Positions 34,101-47,281 of a stretch of DNA of 64,000 bases are shown in pieces. The notes beneath the pieces were generated by a model that searched no databases, was not told the DNA's origin, and saw nothing but the letters and a program-made list of their open reading frames with translations. Position numbers and translations under genes: made by a program. Positions within the stretch are counted from its first letter, which is position 1, and each line of letters begins with the position of its first letter. The stretch covers positions 47,013,785-47,077,784 of the forward strand of contig NC_087068.1 of NCBI RefSeq assembly GCF_963678635.1. The letters are read 5' to 3'. The DNA comes from Symsagittifera roscoffensis (lineage: Eukaryota; Xenacoelomorpha; Acoela; Convolutidae).

Positions 34101-35231
34101 CGAAAACAATGTTTGATCTAATATCCGATTCTATTTCTATCCGTTTGTCAACTTTTTGTAAGGTCTCCCAAATCAAAAGCTGTAAAGTCTTTATTCGGCC
34201 AAAATTTTTCTGGTGCGCGCACAATTTGTACTGAAATCTTTTTTTTTCTAAATTGGGGATTGAAGATTTGAGTTTATACTCTATATGATTTGAGTTTTTA
34301 AAGAGGAGTCGCAATGATTGAGAAATTGAAAAAATCGATCTGAAAAGTACCAATTTGCTGTGACAAAATTGGAAATCGTCTGCGAACTTTTCCAAAGCTT
34401 TCAGGCTTGTTTTTCAAATTTTCAGGTGCCACTTAATTTCAAATTTAAGAATAAAGTGGTCGTTTGATTTCAGGAGGTAGAAGCATTCTCAACAAGTTCT
34501 AAAAATAAAATAAAATTGTGATTTTTTCATAAAAAGGTTAGAACGACATCAAAACGGCTAACAAGGTTGTCCATTTCAAATTTGGTTCAAATTTAACGTT
34601 TTTTTTTCACGGTCAATAATTTGTGGAAAATTACCTGCTGATTTCTAACGAAAATTAATTGATATTTTGTTTGTGTTGATTTGTGAAAACTTCTTTGAGT
34701 TTCTAACTTTTTTATTCAAAAACATAACATTCAAAAATATAGTATCATCGCCAAAATTTTTTGAAAGAAAGAAAATACACAAAAACGTCAAGAAATCATA
34801 GTATATATTTCCACAAAGGATATATTTCTGTTTTCTTCCTCATCAAAAAATGGATAAATTTTTTTTACTTTATTGATTTGATATTATTCCAATTCCAGCT
34901 CAAAATTCGGTTCAACCGACTTAGGGGCATAAAATACTGGTTTTTCAGAAATTGACTGTACAATTTCATAGTACAAAAAAAATGCATTTGCTATTTTCAT
35001 AAAAATTTTATAATAAAAGTATGACAAAAACCTTGTTTTTAATTCCGAAATATGCCAGAAATGCTCATTGAAAAAAATGCATATTATGCTATTTTCATAC
35101 TTTTTTGGTCTTTCAATTAGTATGAAACCTTATGATAAGCATTTTTTTTCATAGTATGAAATTGAATGATAGACATTTTTGGTCAACCCGGTAATATATA
35201 CTTGATGAAGACATCCTACGTTATGTCACTT

Positions 35232-35244
35232 GGGGGGGGGGGGG
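35232..35244 (+). repeat. poly-G run
   Basis: A 13-base G run preceded by 'atgtcactt' with no family C ends around it. Other homopolymer C/G runs in the window belong to family C or hAT ends. Confidence 0.9.
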
Positions 35245-35509
35245 TTTGGAGTTTGTATGGTTGATCCCAAATTTCAGTAGGATGAATGAAAATAGACCAG
35301 TTTGCTTAGGTTGGTTCAAGGGCTAGATAAAGACATGAAAATAACTTTTGGGATCACATTAGTGCAAAAAAGAACAAACATAGCCGGTTACTGTGCAAGT
35401 AGCACAGAAAGTTCCGACCACAGTCTTACAAAATACAGTTTTTTTTCAAATTGGTGTCGTTTTTTTCTGCATGTTCTGATAAAAACAACCTGAACAAAAA
35501 ATCGAAGTT

Positions 35510-35931
35510 AGGTTATAATAAAATAGGTCAATTGAAAAACAATTTCTGAAGACAAATGCCTAGAAAAACAAAAATAAATTAAGAAATTTTTTTGTAGAAT
35601 TTTTTGAATTTTCAAGTTTTTGATTCCCAAAATTGCTCTAAGAACTCGAAAACTACGTTTAATTGAGTAAAACTAAGTTTTCACGGCTTAAATTAAGCGT
35701 AAAGAAGCTGTTGTAAGCCTACACTGTCACGTTATCAGCTCGAAATTAGACCAAAAATCAAAATGTCATTCGAATCACGACTGATAGGGCTCTAATATGA
35801 TATATCACTCGGCCCATTCCGATAATGGTTTGAGGTACCTGATTTTGTGTGGAAAAAAAAAGAGAAAAAAAATTTAAAAAAAAACACCTGAATACTAAGT
35901 TCCTCCCCATTTTCAATGATCGGATCAAAAA
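35510..35931 (+). mobile_element. family A variant 3
   Basis: Ends TTTTCAATGATCGGATCAAA. The interior shares 'taaaactaagttttcacggc' and 'acgactgatagggctctaat' with 31373-31542 (+) and 50330-50821 (-). It lacks the GCGCGA palindrome. I place it with family A because of the (T)CGGAACAAA-type end and the poly-A/CACC box before it. Confidence 0.5.
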
Positions 35932-36173
35932 CTTGGGAAGTTTAAGTTAAACGGTTAGCGCACACAAATTGCAACAACTGATTTCAGAGTTAACATCATA
36001 AAAAATGAAAGCTAAGAAAACTGCAGTAGCATTTTTTAATAGAGCTCGAGATTTGCCGTGCAGCTTAGACCAAGTCAGCGAGGAACCGATTGAAACATCT
36101 ATTTGCCAATTGAATCGAGTTATTTCTAGGCAGTTAGACATACTATGTTCAGTGATGAAACTAACTTAAGAAG

Positions 36174-36708
36174 AACAAGACTAGTCGTATCAAGGCGAAA
36201 CCCTGAATGTTCCGACTGCATTTTAAGGTTTATGGAGCAGTAATAACATTAAAAAATTCATTGAAATAAAACAAAATCAAAAAAAAATTTTTTTCTAAAA
36301 TTTGAAGATTTTTATAAAAATTATCCCCCCACACGCCATACAAAGTACAAAAGAATAGATTTCGCTCCTTGTAACAAACCAATTATGGCACAAAAGCTTC
36401 TTTTAACCAATTTGGAACGATTTCTAAGGCGGATTGACTCTCCGCTTACGCGTTAATAGCGCGAAATATATCGCGCGTTAATTGTCCCAAATTGGCCAAA
36501 TTGGCCATCTTTAAACCCCCGTAACTTTACGAAAAATGATCACAGGTAAAATATCTTTTCAAATTTGAGCTCAGGACAACAATACCTTTCGAATGATTAA
36601 AAAAGTTCCGTCAAAAATGGCTGGTTAAAAAGTCGAAATTTGTCTGAAGAAAAAAAAACCCATCCCGAGCACAAATATTCCGTCACTTTCGTATCGAAAG
36701 TCGGAACA
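36174..36708 (+). mobile_element. family A repeat, near-complete copy
   Basis: From AACAAGACTAGTCGTATCAA to TATCGAAAGTCGGAACAA. It has an intact central palindrome and a left hairpin with a mismatch (CAAGGCgaaACCCTG). Confidence 0.82.
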
Positions 36709-37876
36709 AAAATGCTTAGTTTACAAACACTGAGAACTGGTAAAAACGGGCAGAAAATGCTGAAGTTTTGGATATTCAGAGAAGCAAAGTGTGTTATAGG
36801 TGCAAAAATGCAAAATACTTAGCATCCAAATGTTGGTCCAAGTTAGCGAGTATTGAGCGCCCAGCATTAGACCTCCAATGAATTATTTCAAATAGTTTGA
36901 TTAAAAACACAAAGATAGGAATTGGGTAAATGATTTGCAGGAAACGATATTTGACAGACGCATCTTTTCTGTGATATTAGAAAAAATCATTCAATATTTC
37001 ACCTAAACAGATAAAATTGGTGTAAGACAAACTGCGTGCTGAATTTGCAGTATGGTGAAAAAATAAAATGTCTTGCAAAATTAAGCAAAAATTTGAATGA
37101 TCTTGTTAAAAAACATAACCAATTGAGTCCAAGTTTTAAAACAGAATGAAATTAAAAGCTTATTAGAAAACTAATACAGATTTAAAATCTGATCAATATA
37201 AGGAAACGATTCACTGAACGATTGTTCCCATATTTTAGGGAGTTAAGAAAACTTGGCATCAGTTGCAAAACTTTCCCAAACAGGAGCTTAGATTGCTTTT
37301 AGAAAAAAAACATGTATTCAGTTTTTTTTTTCATTGAATCAGTGCGGAAAAAGCTTTAAAACGCTGAGAGAGAAAAATTGATCTGCAAAAAAAAACAAAC
37401 GTAAACTTAAGAGTTCAATTGAGCAAGTTAATGAATTATTGAACAAAGCTAAAGTTTGCAAAAAAGGTGTTCGATAGAACCCGATTATCAATTTATCAAA
37501 CTATAAGTCTGGCTAGCATTCGGCTCCTGATTATTTTGCAGCGAAAACACTGGATAGATAGAAATTCAGGGGGGAAAATCTGCAGACAGACAACAATAGA
37601 TCAAATGATTTGGGCAATATTTGCATATAGTGAAATCAGAGCTAAGTAAGTTAACCAGGGTTTTTGAGCAAGAACGAAGAATCTCTGCTTTAATTCTCAC
37701 ATTAATATATTACGCAACACTATATTAATGACATTCTTGACTTTTGTACAATAGTTTGAAAAAAATATATTTTGAAAGTGTCCAGTTCCAGATAAAGTCA
37801 AGTTCCAGAGAATTGAATTCTCTTTTTGGTTCAATACAAAATGGCTTTAACATGGCGAGATCAGATCACAATCATC

Positions 37877-37955
37877 CTACTTAACAATCTCCCCCCCCCC
37901 CTTTCAAGAAAGGGGGGAGATTCAAGAAGGGGGGGGGGGAGATTGTTAAGTAGAT
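37877..37955. mobile_element. family C MITE, minimal palindromic copy
   Basis: 79 bp. CTACTTAACAATCTCCCCCC faces GGGGAGATTGTTAAGTAGAT then CC. It is flanked by caatcatc at 37869-37876 and again at 37956-37963, an exact 8-bp duplication. The left end seems to have lost GGAT relative to the family. Almost the whole element is one hairpin. Confidence 0.75.
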
Positions 37956-38094
37956 CCCAATCATCAAATTCTGGTGAGTCTAAAAAGAGTCTAAGTTTCT
38001 AGGGAAAACTTGGCAGCAACCAAAGAAATTTCGTCACGCTTTTTGAAACTTGAAATGGTACATTTAAATATGAAGTCGTTTCTCCAAAAAAAAT

Positions 38095-38330
38095 CCGCCG
38101 CGTTACAAACATTATCGTTGCTTTTTGATACGAGTAACATTCAAATATGAACCTAAAAAGGAAAAATGGTCACGTAGGTGCAACTTTAAGCACTTTTTGT
38201 ACTCATTTCACAAAACTAGTGCTTTGAGACCGTTTTAATTAAGTCCTATTTACGTTTCCTCTTCGGAAATCAATTAAGCCTGTCAAGTTTTTAATCAAAA
38301 TGTTGATTATTTGATGAACAAATAAGTATG
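38095..38330 (+). repeat. family E dispersed repeat, partial copy
   Basis: Contains 'gagaccgttttaattaagtc' and 'gtttttaatcaaaatgttga', then 'ttatttgatgaacaaa', matching 31255-31355 closely. Confidence 0.5.
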
Positions 38331-41224
38331 CCTGAACAATGTACATATGAATGTGTTTGTAAGATATTGGAACAAAAGCAGGTCTGAAATCCTTAACATT
38401 TATAAAGTAAATGAGCTAAAATAATTCATCAAAAAAGATGGATCATTTTAGTTCGAATTGAGAATTGAAGAAATTCACTTATTAGGTTCACAATTAGGTT
38501 CCAGCTTTAAACTTTTCAATCTTAATTGAATTAGCGATGGAATATTTCTCCTTAACTGAATTAGATTTAAATAAACTCGCGATCGTATTCGTTTTTTAAT
38601 GCAACCCATCAGACAAAATTTATCTATTTTTATCGGAATCGACACAAGGGGTTCCGGTTGGATCGGAAAATCCAACGACTCTCCCTAAAAGCTTTCAAAC
38701 TCCAAGATGCCTAACGGGAAAGCCTCCCGGGAAAATTTCAAAAGAACGCCATTGGACTCGATTTTGCAACGGCAACTTTTAACGGAATTGGTTTTTAATT
38801 GTAGCTAGCAATCAAAATAAACTCCACCCCCATCCCCATTTGCTATAATTTGCTACCTTTGCTAGGTACTAAAAACGGCCTCAAATCTGAAATGTCTAAT
38901 GGCAATCTACCAAATTTCCGAAAAATAGCAAATATGTTAATGTCATTGATTAAGCAGGATTGGAAAAAGATTGTTTGAATTATTTTAGGGGGTAAACAGT
39001 TAACTAGATTCGGCCTTTCATTCTTCTGTTTTATGGCTATTTCTGCTATTTATTTTGATCAATTAGGCGCTGGTTTTGACATAGGGGCATTACTTCTTTT
39101 TATAAAATAGAGTTTGATCTTAGAAAGCATTCTTTATTGCAATCATAAATCTGCCTGCAAAATTATTTGTTCAATTCGTACACATAAACTGTTTGATCAA
39201 TACCAACTGAATTTTACATGAATGAATTCAAAGCTGATATACAATTTTTTAGGCAAAAACAGGCAAAATCCGCGAAGTCGATGAATGCAGAGCTTTTAAT
39301 ACATGAAAAAAAATGTTTTTTTTTTCAAGAATAACTCAAAGTAATGCTGCTGTAGAATAAAATGCTTTTCAAAAAAATACCAAGCTTGTTAACATTTAAA
39401 ATTTTTAAAACCAAAAATTAGTTATAAAACATACATAATCATGTATCGAAGGAGATAAAATGCCCGTTTGACAGAAGAAATAAGCATATCTCCTATTTAT
39501 CGGTTAGGGTAAAGCAGTTTGGTCTTATTGACTTTCAATTAAACTTGCCTTTTTTGATCGATATTTTATATCTGAAGCCATTTCGTAATCTGATAGATAA
39601 ACGGAATTGAAGTACTGAAGTTTACAGCCAAGTTGGTAATTTGATGATAATTTGGCGTTGTGGGATAACTTATTAATGTCAACTAATCAGTGGTATCAAA
39701 TATCAATTTATACCAGGCAAAGCTTGCGGGGGTGTTTTGAGGAGTAAGGGTTCAAATATAGGCGTTGAAACACCAGTACGATACAAAATGAATGATGACA
39801 GCCACCAACAACTAAGACTCTGATTTTTTTGTAACAATTGTATTTTCAACGCACCGAACGAGCTTTCTTTTCAGATCGAAAAAAGTCAAAAATGCGCTAG
39901 AACAGACAATTGAAACTTCAAATCTAGCTTGTAATATGATTCACATGTAAAAGATACGAACACTTAGAAAGTAAGACTTGCTAAAACTTTTCTACGATGG
40001 TACGTTTTTGTGACTATTCTACGTGAATTTAAGAAATGCTTTTTATTAATCAGCTTTTTGTAACATGGTTTGAAAAAAACCAGCGTGAAACATCGTTTCA
40101 CGTTTAAAAAACGCATTGAGCGTATAATCGTATAAGTACATTTTTTGACTGCCAAAATCACGCACGATTAAAAATTACACACAAAGCAGCAGAAATTAAA
40201 AACGTGCTCTGATAGATGTTAAGCAAAAAACAAGTTAAAATACTATTTAATTTTAGCTAGATATAACTATTAAATATTTTCAACTAATAAATCAAAACAC
40301 CAAAAAATGGTCAGATTTGATGCCAGTCCAGAAAGTTGTTTTCAGTTTAACAATAAGTATTCGAAAAAGTGATTCGCATGCTTTGAAGCGTCATTGCAAA
40401 CAGAATGGACAAATAAGTAAAAGCCAAAAAAACTCATATTTTCCTGATGAAAAACACTGAATACTAACTCAGCGATACAAAAACCTGAGAAGTATTTTGC
40501 CTGGAGGCTGAAACAATAGTATTTTACCAATTTGAAGAAAAACTGATGTTTTAGGGAGAAAAAGCAGATCAAAACATGATTTCAGGAATAAATGGAACAA
40601 ATGAGTCATACTCGTTCCTTTTTTGTCGCTAACAAAGGAAGTCCATATTCAAAATCGGACTTGAATTATGCGCTTTTTACAGGTGTTTTGTCTAAATGTG
40701 GAAAGAAGCTTTAGCGGCAATCAAAGGATTCAATGAAGGCTTATATTATCCGCAAGCTGAGCTGTAGCTTGCGAAATATAGAACATAGTTTTCAACTCAG
40801 TATCGTAAAAATTAAGTAATTCAGGTAATTAGATGCATTCTTTGTTTCCCGAACAGTTTAACGCACTCTGAGTCTAATGACTTGAAAAAATCCTGTTGAA
40901 CTGTTCTTATAAAAATAAGAAAGATAGCTGACTCAAAACGCATTCGCCCAGAATTTTCCGATAGACAAAATAAAGTTGATCGGATATTTTGAAAATTTTT
41001 TCCAATTTTTGAGTAAAAGCTGCTACTAATACCGATAGAATCATGTACTCGTCAATTTAGGGCCATTTTATTGAAATATTCAAAAAGATTGAACATTAAA
41101 ATTTTCCAGGTTGACACAAAGTGTTATTTGTTGTTGCTGAAGCCAATGTTTTCCAATGGCTTTGAACAACAGTGGCACATCGGTTGATTTTCTGCACAAC
41201 TTCTGTTATGTGATGCATACTAAC

Positions 41225-42206
41225 TGCATCCAGTTTCAAGCATTAATATTCGATTATATTACGATTTTATTACCAATTTTACTAAAATTGAGAAACAATC
41301 AATTTAAATCAATTAATAATCGATTATAATCTCTCTTTTTAAAACCAAATTATAAATAACTATAATCCATTATAATCGATTATAATCGATCATTTATTCT
41401 TCTATTTTTCAAGAAAATTATAATTGATTATAATTGATTATAATCCATTATTTTTATCCAAATTTCTAGTTCATTTAGTTTCTAGTTTTGCCCAAAACTC
41501 CATTATAATCAATTATAATTGATTATAATCCCTTTTGTTTGTCCATTTTGTCTTCAATGTTGCATCTAAATGGCTTATATTTTTTGCTCTTTGTAGACGT
41601 TGGTACCTATGAAAAATTATTTTAAAAGTTTTCCAATTAATTCAATTTTGTAAGTTTTTTTTTTATTTTTTTTCCCCATTAGAGTTGTTTTGTGATGCAT
41701 ATTTTAAGCTTTTTTGAACACAAAACATCAACAAATTAATTTAGTTTCATGATTGATTCGGAAGATTTATTTTTCATCTACCGCGGGAACCTTTCCACTC
41801 ATATGAAAGGATCTCTATGAAACTTTTGTTTCGTGGTAAAGCATTGTTTTCAGATGACCCAAAGTGTTCAAGAGATCTCTCTTTTAGAGATTTTTTTATT
41901 GACATAAAAATAATAACCCATAAGATATAATTCGAATATAGTTTTGAATTGTCAAAATTTTGGCAAAATAAGAAAATATAATCGATTAAAATCGATTATA
42001 ATTGATTTTAAAGGTTTTTTGTAAGAACTATATTCAATTATAATCGATTATAAGAGATTATGATCTCTTGGAAAATATCACGATTATAATCAATTATAAA
42101 TCTTTTAAACACCTATTTTTGGTAATTATAATCAAGTATAATTGACACAAAATCATCACAATAATCCGTTATAATCGATTACTTACGCCTAAACTTGGTT
42201 GCGGGT
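41225..42206. mobile_element. family B element, longest copy
   Basis: Left CTGCATCCAGTTTCAAGCAT, right CGCCTAAACTTGGTTGCGGG. The termini are imperfect inverted repeats. The flanks taa/taa are too short to call a duplication. The arms carry many AATCGATTATAATTGATTAT words. The centre contains the same 'aggatctctatgaaactttt' block as 28931-29772. Confidence 0.7.
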
Positions 42207-42329
42207 AATAAAAAACCGATGTGCGGCTAATAAAAAACCGATGTGCGGCTTTAAATTAAAACCAATCGTGATCCGGAGTGATTCTCATTGTCTTGTTTTT
42301 TTTGTTAGCTTACACCAATTTTAGCAAAA

Positions 42330-42770
42330 AGAAAGCAGACCCTTAGCATAATCGTAGGGCGTACATTTTGTGAATCGTCAGATCGTGTATTCGATCCCAT
42401 GACATGACAATGATAGCATGTGAAGACGAGCTTTCGAGCTAGAGAAAATGCCTCTAGCTTCAGGTCTACCAAAGCTTGGCCAATATCGGCTGCAATAGTG
42501 TGGTACCACCTGAAAGTTCTTGACGCAAAAAGAAACAGCCTGGAATCGCAAAAAAAGAGCTTCACTCAACAAAATAACACAGTCTGGAAGATGGGGAGAT
42601 ATTTCAAATGGACCATCCTCGACAGGACTGGTAAGGCCCCTGATAGCTCCTCTGCGATTCGCAGGAACAACAAAAAAGTAATTCTTCTCATTTCAAAACA
42701 GTTCAAAAAAGTCTTACAATTTTATAAGAGAAACAAAAAATGCAAGAAAAAAAAACAGATATCCTAGACG
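42330..42770 (+). repeat. GC-rich segment with tRNA-like promoter boxes, possible SINE
   Basis: TAGCATAATCGTAGGGCG (about 42345) fits pol III box A, and ATTCGATCCC (about 42391) fits box B. The latter is inside a TCGTG/CATGA stem. About 370 bp of sequence markedly richer in GC than the surroundings follows, ending in an A-rich tail (42720-42760). That layout fits a tRNA-derived SINE. Frames stay open on both strands: 42420-42767 (+), 42305-42565 (-), and a minus frame from about 42690 to 42378 reading …VVPANRRGAIRGLTSPVEDG…. I do not recognise any of these proteins. A short unknown gene piece is the alternative. Confidence 0.4.
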
Positions 42771-43833
42771 TTTCCTTATTGCAATGATAATTTGTCGGAG
42801 CATGATTGTTATATAACAACTAATTTCTTACAAATGTGCAGAACTTAACTTCCCAGCAATTCATTAACGTCATTTTGGTAGCGTGAAAATTTCAGCGAGG
42901 AATAAACTTCATTAGGGCAGGAAATATGAAACTCTAAAACTCGATTTAAGAAATTAAACCAAACCTGTAGCAACAAATTAAATTCGATCGCCGGATGCAA
43001 CCAAAGGATGCATTGTAAATGTCTACTGAACTTTCTGTTAACTACAAAAAACTGGATGGCAGGAAATTGAATTGCCAGGAAACATGAGGAGTTCACGGGA
43101 AGTATAAAATTTCATTGCGTCATCGTACTCCATAACTAGCATGTCGGCAACTCAACGCAATCGACAACGCAGATTGACCCATGTACAAAAAAGGGGTGTG
43201 ACGTTATCATCCAGTACCATATAAAGAGTCTGGAGAAAAATGCTTGTAGTACAATTTTCATACAATTTATTTGCAACACATTCAAAACTATTCTTGTCTA
43301 TTTGACGACCTTGGAGTTTTCTGGTAACCAAAAAAAGAAATTTAAAAATTGGATGAAAATAATGGTCATTAAATTTTCATTGAAGAACTTTCAAAACTCA
43401 TTTGAGGACGTTTTTTAGGTAATTTTAAAGGAATTTCATTCTTTTTTGTGTATTGAAAGCTTTTTGATTGACAAAAAGACTATTGTTTTTCGTCGAAAAA
43501 AATGTATCAGACAATTTTCATGAATAAAAATTTGATAAGCAATTTCCATGAAAAAAACAATAAAAAAATTGCAAACTAAATAAGGAAAATCAGGACCAGC
43601 AACATTTAGAAAAAGTTATTGTTTGACCCTAGGCAGTATTTTTTGATTTTGTATTTCAAATATTTCAAATTCAACGTATTATTAATATATAGACCAGCCG
43701 AAGTAAAAACCAATTGACAAAAACAGCCGAGAATTTTATAAATAAAAAAAGTTGATTATAGTTGTAAAAAAACTTGTTAAAGTAGCGAATGACGCATAAG
43801 ATTCATTTCGATGACAAACCTTCAACTGGTTTT
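42771..43833. other. no gene seen
   Basis: AT-rich. The minus-strand frame at 42845-43096 has no recognisable similarity. Confidence 0.5.
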
Positions 43834-44241
43834 TTGTTCCGACTTTCGAAGAAAGTGAGGAATATATAGGCTCGGAGTGGCTTTTTATTCAGGCCATTTT
43901 TACAAAAAAACTGGTCCCTCAGGGGATCGATCTCTTGATCTGCATGGGCCGAGCCGGGTTTGCAAACACAATTGTAACCTGCCACAAATCAATCTATACT
44001 GCTCTTCTTATAATTTACACGCGTGGCGAATTATTCAGCTTTCAGAAATTGCTCCAATTTGTTTGAGGCAGAAAATTGGTTTGATAGTTCTATACACGAC
44101 TCAAAATATAACACTTAACTTTTAATATGATCAGCCTAAAATTCGTAGATTTTCCAATAATAAATTTACTAAAAACGATTTGACTCCAATTAATTGGCAG
44201 TCGGAACATTCAGGGTTTTGCCCAGATACGAGCAGTCTTGT
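43834..44241 (-). mobile_element. family A variant 2 (tRNA-like core), inverted copy
   Basis: The ends are those of family A (TTGTTCCGACTTTCGAAGAA … GATACGAGCAGTCTTG), but the interior differs. Read on the minus strand it contains GGTTACAATTGTGTTTGCAA, then ACCCGGCTCGGCCCATGCAG and ATCAAGAGATCGATCCCCTG. The last stretch resembles a degenerate pol III box B. The same core is found in 48861-49231 and, decayed, in 51171-51629. Confidence 0.65.
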
Positions 44242-44540
44242 ATACTATGTGACTCCATTTGCTGCTGGCTGATGAACTCAGCGCACTTTCGGCTGGTTCA
44301 TTCTCGCTCAAAAAAATTTGCACCGGTATGTCATACTCCAAAAGCGCTTTTTGAGCACTGCTTGTTTTTTGAGTTTCTAACTTTTGAAGAAAGTGTTCGA
44401 TGTTTTTTTCCCAGACAGCTTTCTACCAATTTTTTTTAAATATTAGACAAAAAATATCAATTTCACAAAATTTTATCAATTTTGTCATATTAGATTAGAT
44501 TACAAAGGTTTGAATAAACAATTTGGCAAATTGAATAATC

Positions 44541-44689
44541 GGATCTCTTTAACTATATCCCCCCTGGGGTATCTAGTAACGAATATCCCCCCATAATGAA
44601 ATAAATCAACGGTTAAGCAAATGAGAATTTTATAGCTATTAACGAATATCATCCTTTTTGCAAATGAGGGAATATAGTTAAAGAGATCC
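44541..44689. mobile_element. family C MITE
   Basis: 149 bp. GGATCTCTTTAACTATATCC at the left and GGAATATAGTTAAAGAGATC then C at the right. The flanks gaataatc and agataatc agree at 6 of 8 positions. A second internal inverted pair (aacgaatatc, attaacgaatatc) suggests a duplicated or nested derivative. Confidence 0.65.
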
Positions 44690-45876
44690 AGATAATCAAT
44701 AACGTCTATACTGCTAACGCGCGGTTGTTTCCTACTATAGCAGTTCAATTTTTGAAAAACTAACAGTTTCAAGTTTTTTGAACCACCTCAAGTATCTTTT
44801 CGACGAAGATTTGTTTTTTAAAGTGCTGCGAAGTGTTGCGTTTGAAGAATTTCCAATCCGGAATAAAAGTTGCAAATTGACAAAACTAGTATCCTGAGAG
44901 CACGGTTAGTTTCAAAACGCAAAATTTTATTAGAAGTTTCCAGTTCATTTTATAATTGAAAATTATCTTTAAAAAGTGTGTAATGCGATTCATGGATTCA
45001 CGAGTAGATTTATTCATTTTATTCAGGTTGTTAGCTACATACATCAACCTGAACAAATTGTGAAATCTTTCCAGTTTGCAGAGGCGTTTTCTTTTTTCAA
45101 AACTAAGACCATTCGTGTTTTATGAATTAACAATTATTAAAATGAAATTCATGTATTGACAGGCTAAAAATCAATTATCAAAAAGATACGGGTTTTCCCC
45201 ATAAATGACACTTTGGTCAAATTAATATGTAAATAAAATTCAGTTCTCGGATTCAGTTCTGTTTGACTTTGAATTCAAGAATTAATCATTCTTAATCATA
45301 ATCATATTCATGAACCAGTTAAGATGTCCTCAAGTTTATCTCTTGACTAAATTACAATTGAATCAAGCATTTGAACTAAATGGGAGTAGAGGTCAGCGTC
45401 AACACTGTTTTTTTTCTCCATATTTTAGCAAAAAAGAGGGAACAAAAATATCTTTCTTTCAACTGATTGATTGAGCGGGCTTTTGGGTTTTTGTTCATTC
45501 ACCCACCCAAAAACGCTGCAAGAAATTTATAAAGGCTGCAAGTATAACAAACATTATAGAAGTTTTTAAATTTTTCGTATGTAATTATGGTTTCTTACGT
45601 AATTTACAAGAATTTTTATAGTGAACTGCAAAAATGTCCAACTTTTTTTCTGCAAATACTTCTGAATATTTTTGAGTGTTTCAACTCTATCAGGTCGATT
45701 GACGTAATTTACTTATTAATGTACAGGAAATTATAATCTACAATCTCCGTCGAAATCGTTTTTTAAACGATGTTAAACTAAAATTGGTTGTCACATGGTG
45801 TGCAGGAAATTGTCTTCTTTAATCTCTTTAATCTAGTTTTCTTTTAATTTAAAACTAAGTTAAATCGGATGCGATT

Positions 45877-45915
<39 letters not shown>

Positions 45916-47194
45916 CTAATCGCCACTGAAAAAGTTTTAAATTGAGAGGTTAAATCAAGTAAGTCTATTTTAAAATTGAAAGAATACCTTATCTGACCGA
46001 GTGAGCCGGCTTTTTTTTCGCGGGGATCTCCTTAAGAAAAATTTTAAAGTAGCTCAGCCAGAAATTACTGTGTTAGAATAACACCAACCCGGGTCGAGTT
46101 CCGCGACTTATGTTGCGACCAAAATATATCTTGCCTGAGATTTGAGTGGGGCAGAGTAGCAACATGGGTCGCGCAAAGTCGCAATATAGCTAAAATTGGG
46201 CCTCGCAAAGTCAAAACATACCAATTTAGTCAAATTTACCAAATGGGTTCAAAAATTTTTAAAATGCTTGCTCAGAATCTCAACACGAGTCGCTTAAAAA
46301 CACAAATGAAATCGCTCAACTTAATTTTTAAACATTTTTTTTGCTGTTTCAATTCAATTTTTGTAAACCAAATGGACAATGTTCTTACTTTGCGCTCAAC
46401 TTTAAAAAGCCTCTCGTCCTCTGATTTTCTATCACAAAAGTTCAACTTCCCAAGTTTGAAAGTCGAAAAGCTAAGTATACTGCGTCGAATCTGGCTCTGT
46501 TCAGAATATTAATTTTTTTTAAAAAGTACCAAACTTTACGTTAGGAAAATCAGTCATTGTGCTTTTTTGGTTTTAATCAAAAACTAACCAAACGTTTTTG
46601 GCTGCTAGAGCTATAATGAAATATCTAGTGCGATCATAACCTGAAAATCTTTTTTAGAAACAGTTCTTACGAAACCACATCAGTTCAATTTTGCAAAATT
46701 GCAAAATGTTTTTCTAAAAGGTCACAAATTGAAGTTCTCAAACTTTCGATCCAACAAAACTGCCATTTGATTGAGTAGTTCTCAAATGCCCACTTCAGAA
46801 ATACATCAAATTAGAGAGTGATTTTTAAAAGCTTTTTCAGGTTTATCTCAGACAGAATTAAATTAGTTCTATTTATCGCTTGGGTTGAATTGAATTCATC
46901 GTTTTATTTTGATAATTAACATCCATTTGAACGCTTTAGTGTTTTGCTTCAATGGTTTTAAGTTCAGTCCTATTTTTAACTGACGGCTCATCAATTCGTT
47001 TTGTAGCTTGTAGATATTTTGGATGAACTGAAAAATTCAGGCCAAAACAAAAAATAAGCAACTTAGTTTGTTTTGCAACATGATCATCGGCGAAGAAAAC
47101 ATTCATTTAATACGGGCCATTTAAAACGGGTCAGTTTTGACTAATCTGGAAGTTTTTTTACCTTGTGCAGCTTAATATTTCCTCCTTAGATCTC
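44690..47194. other. mostly unassigned DNA
   Basis: Holds the (AT)n tract at 45879 and the TCGA-rich relative at 46088. No coding signal. 47758-48860 is similarly empty. Confidence 0.5.
46088..46495. mobile_element. relative of the TCGA-rich element, decayed
   Basis: Starts CCCGGGTCGAGTTCCGCGAC then TTATG, like 21800. It continues with repeated GTCGC/AAAGTCG words and ends near CTGCGTCGAATCTGG. No clean right inverted end is seen. Confidence 0.45.
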
Positions 47195-47281
47195 AACAAG
47201 ACTGCTCATATATCAAGGCGAAGCATTGATTGTTCTTACTGCCCTTTACAGCTGAAGAAAAAGTTTTTGCTCATAAAATGG

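Larger units (their letters stand above)
36709..41224. other. intergenic or intronic DNA, mostly unassigned
   Basis: Contains only the family C MITE at 37877 and the family E copy at 38095. A family-C-like end remnant (gggggtaaacagttaactag) lies at about 38990. No exon with CEP135-like or other coding similarity was found. Confidence 0.5.

Noticed and set aside
42340-42410. Functional tRNA gene
   Set aside because: Boxes A and B fit, but the anticodon stem does not pair and the T-loop is too long. At most a tRNA-derived repeat.
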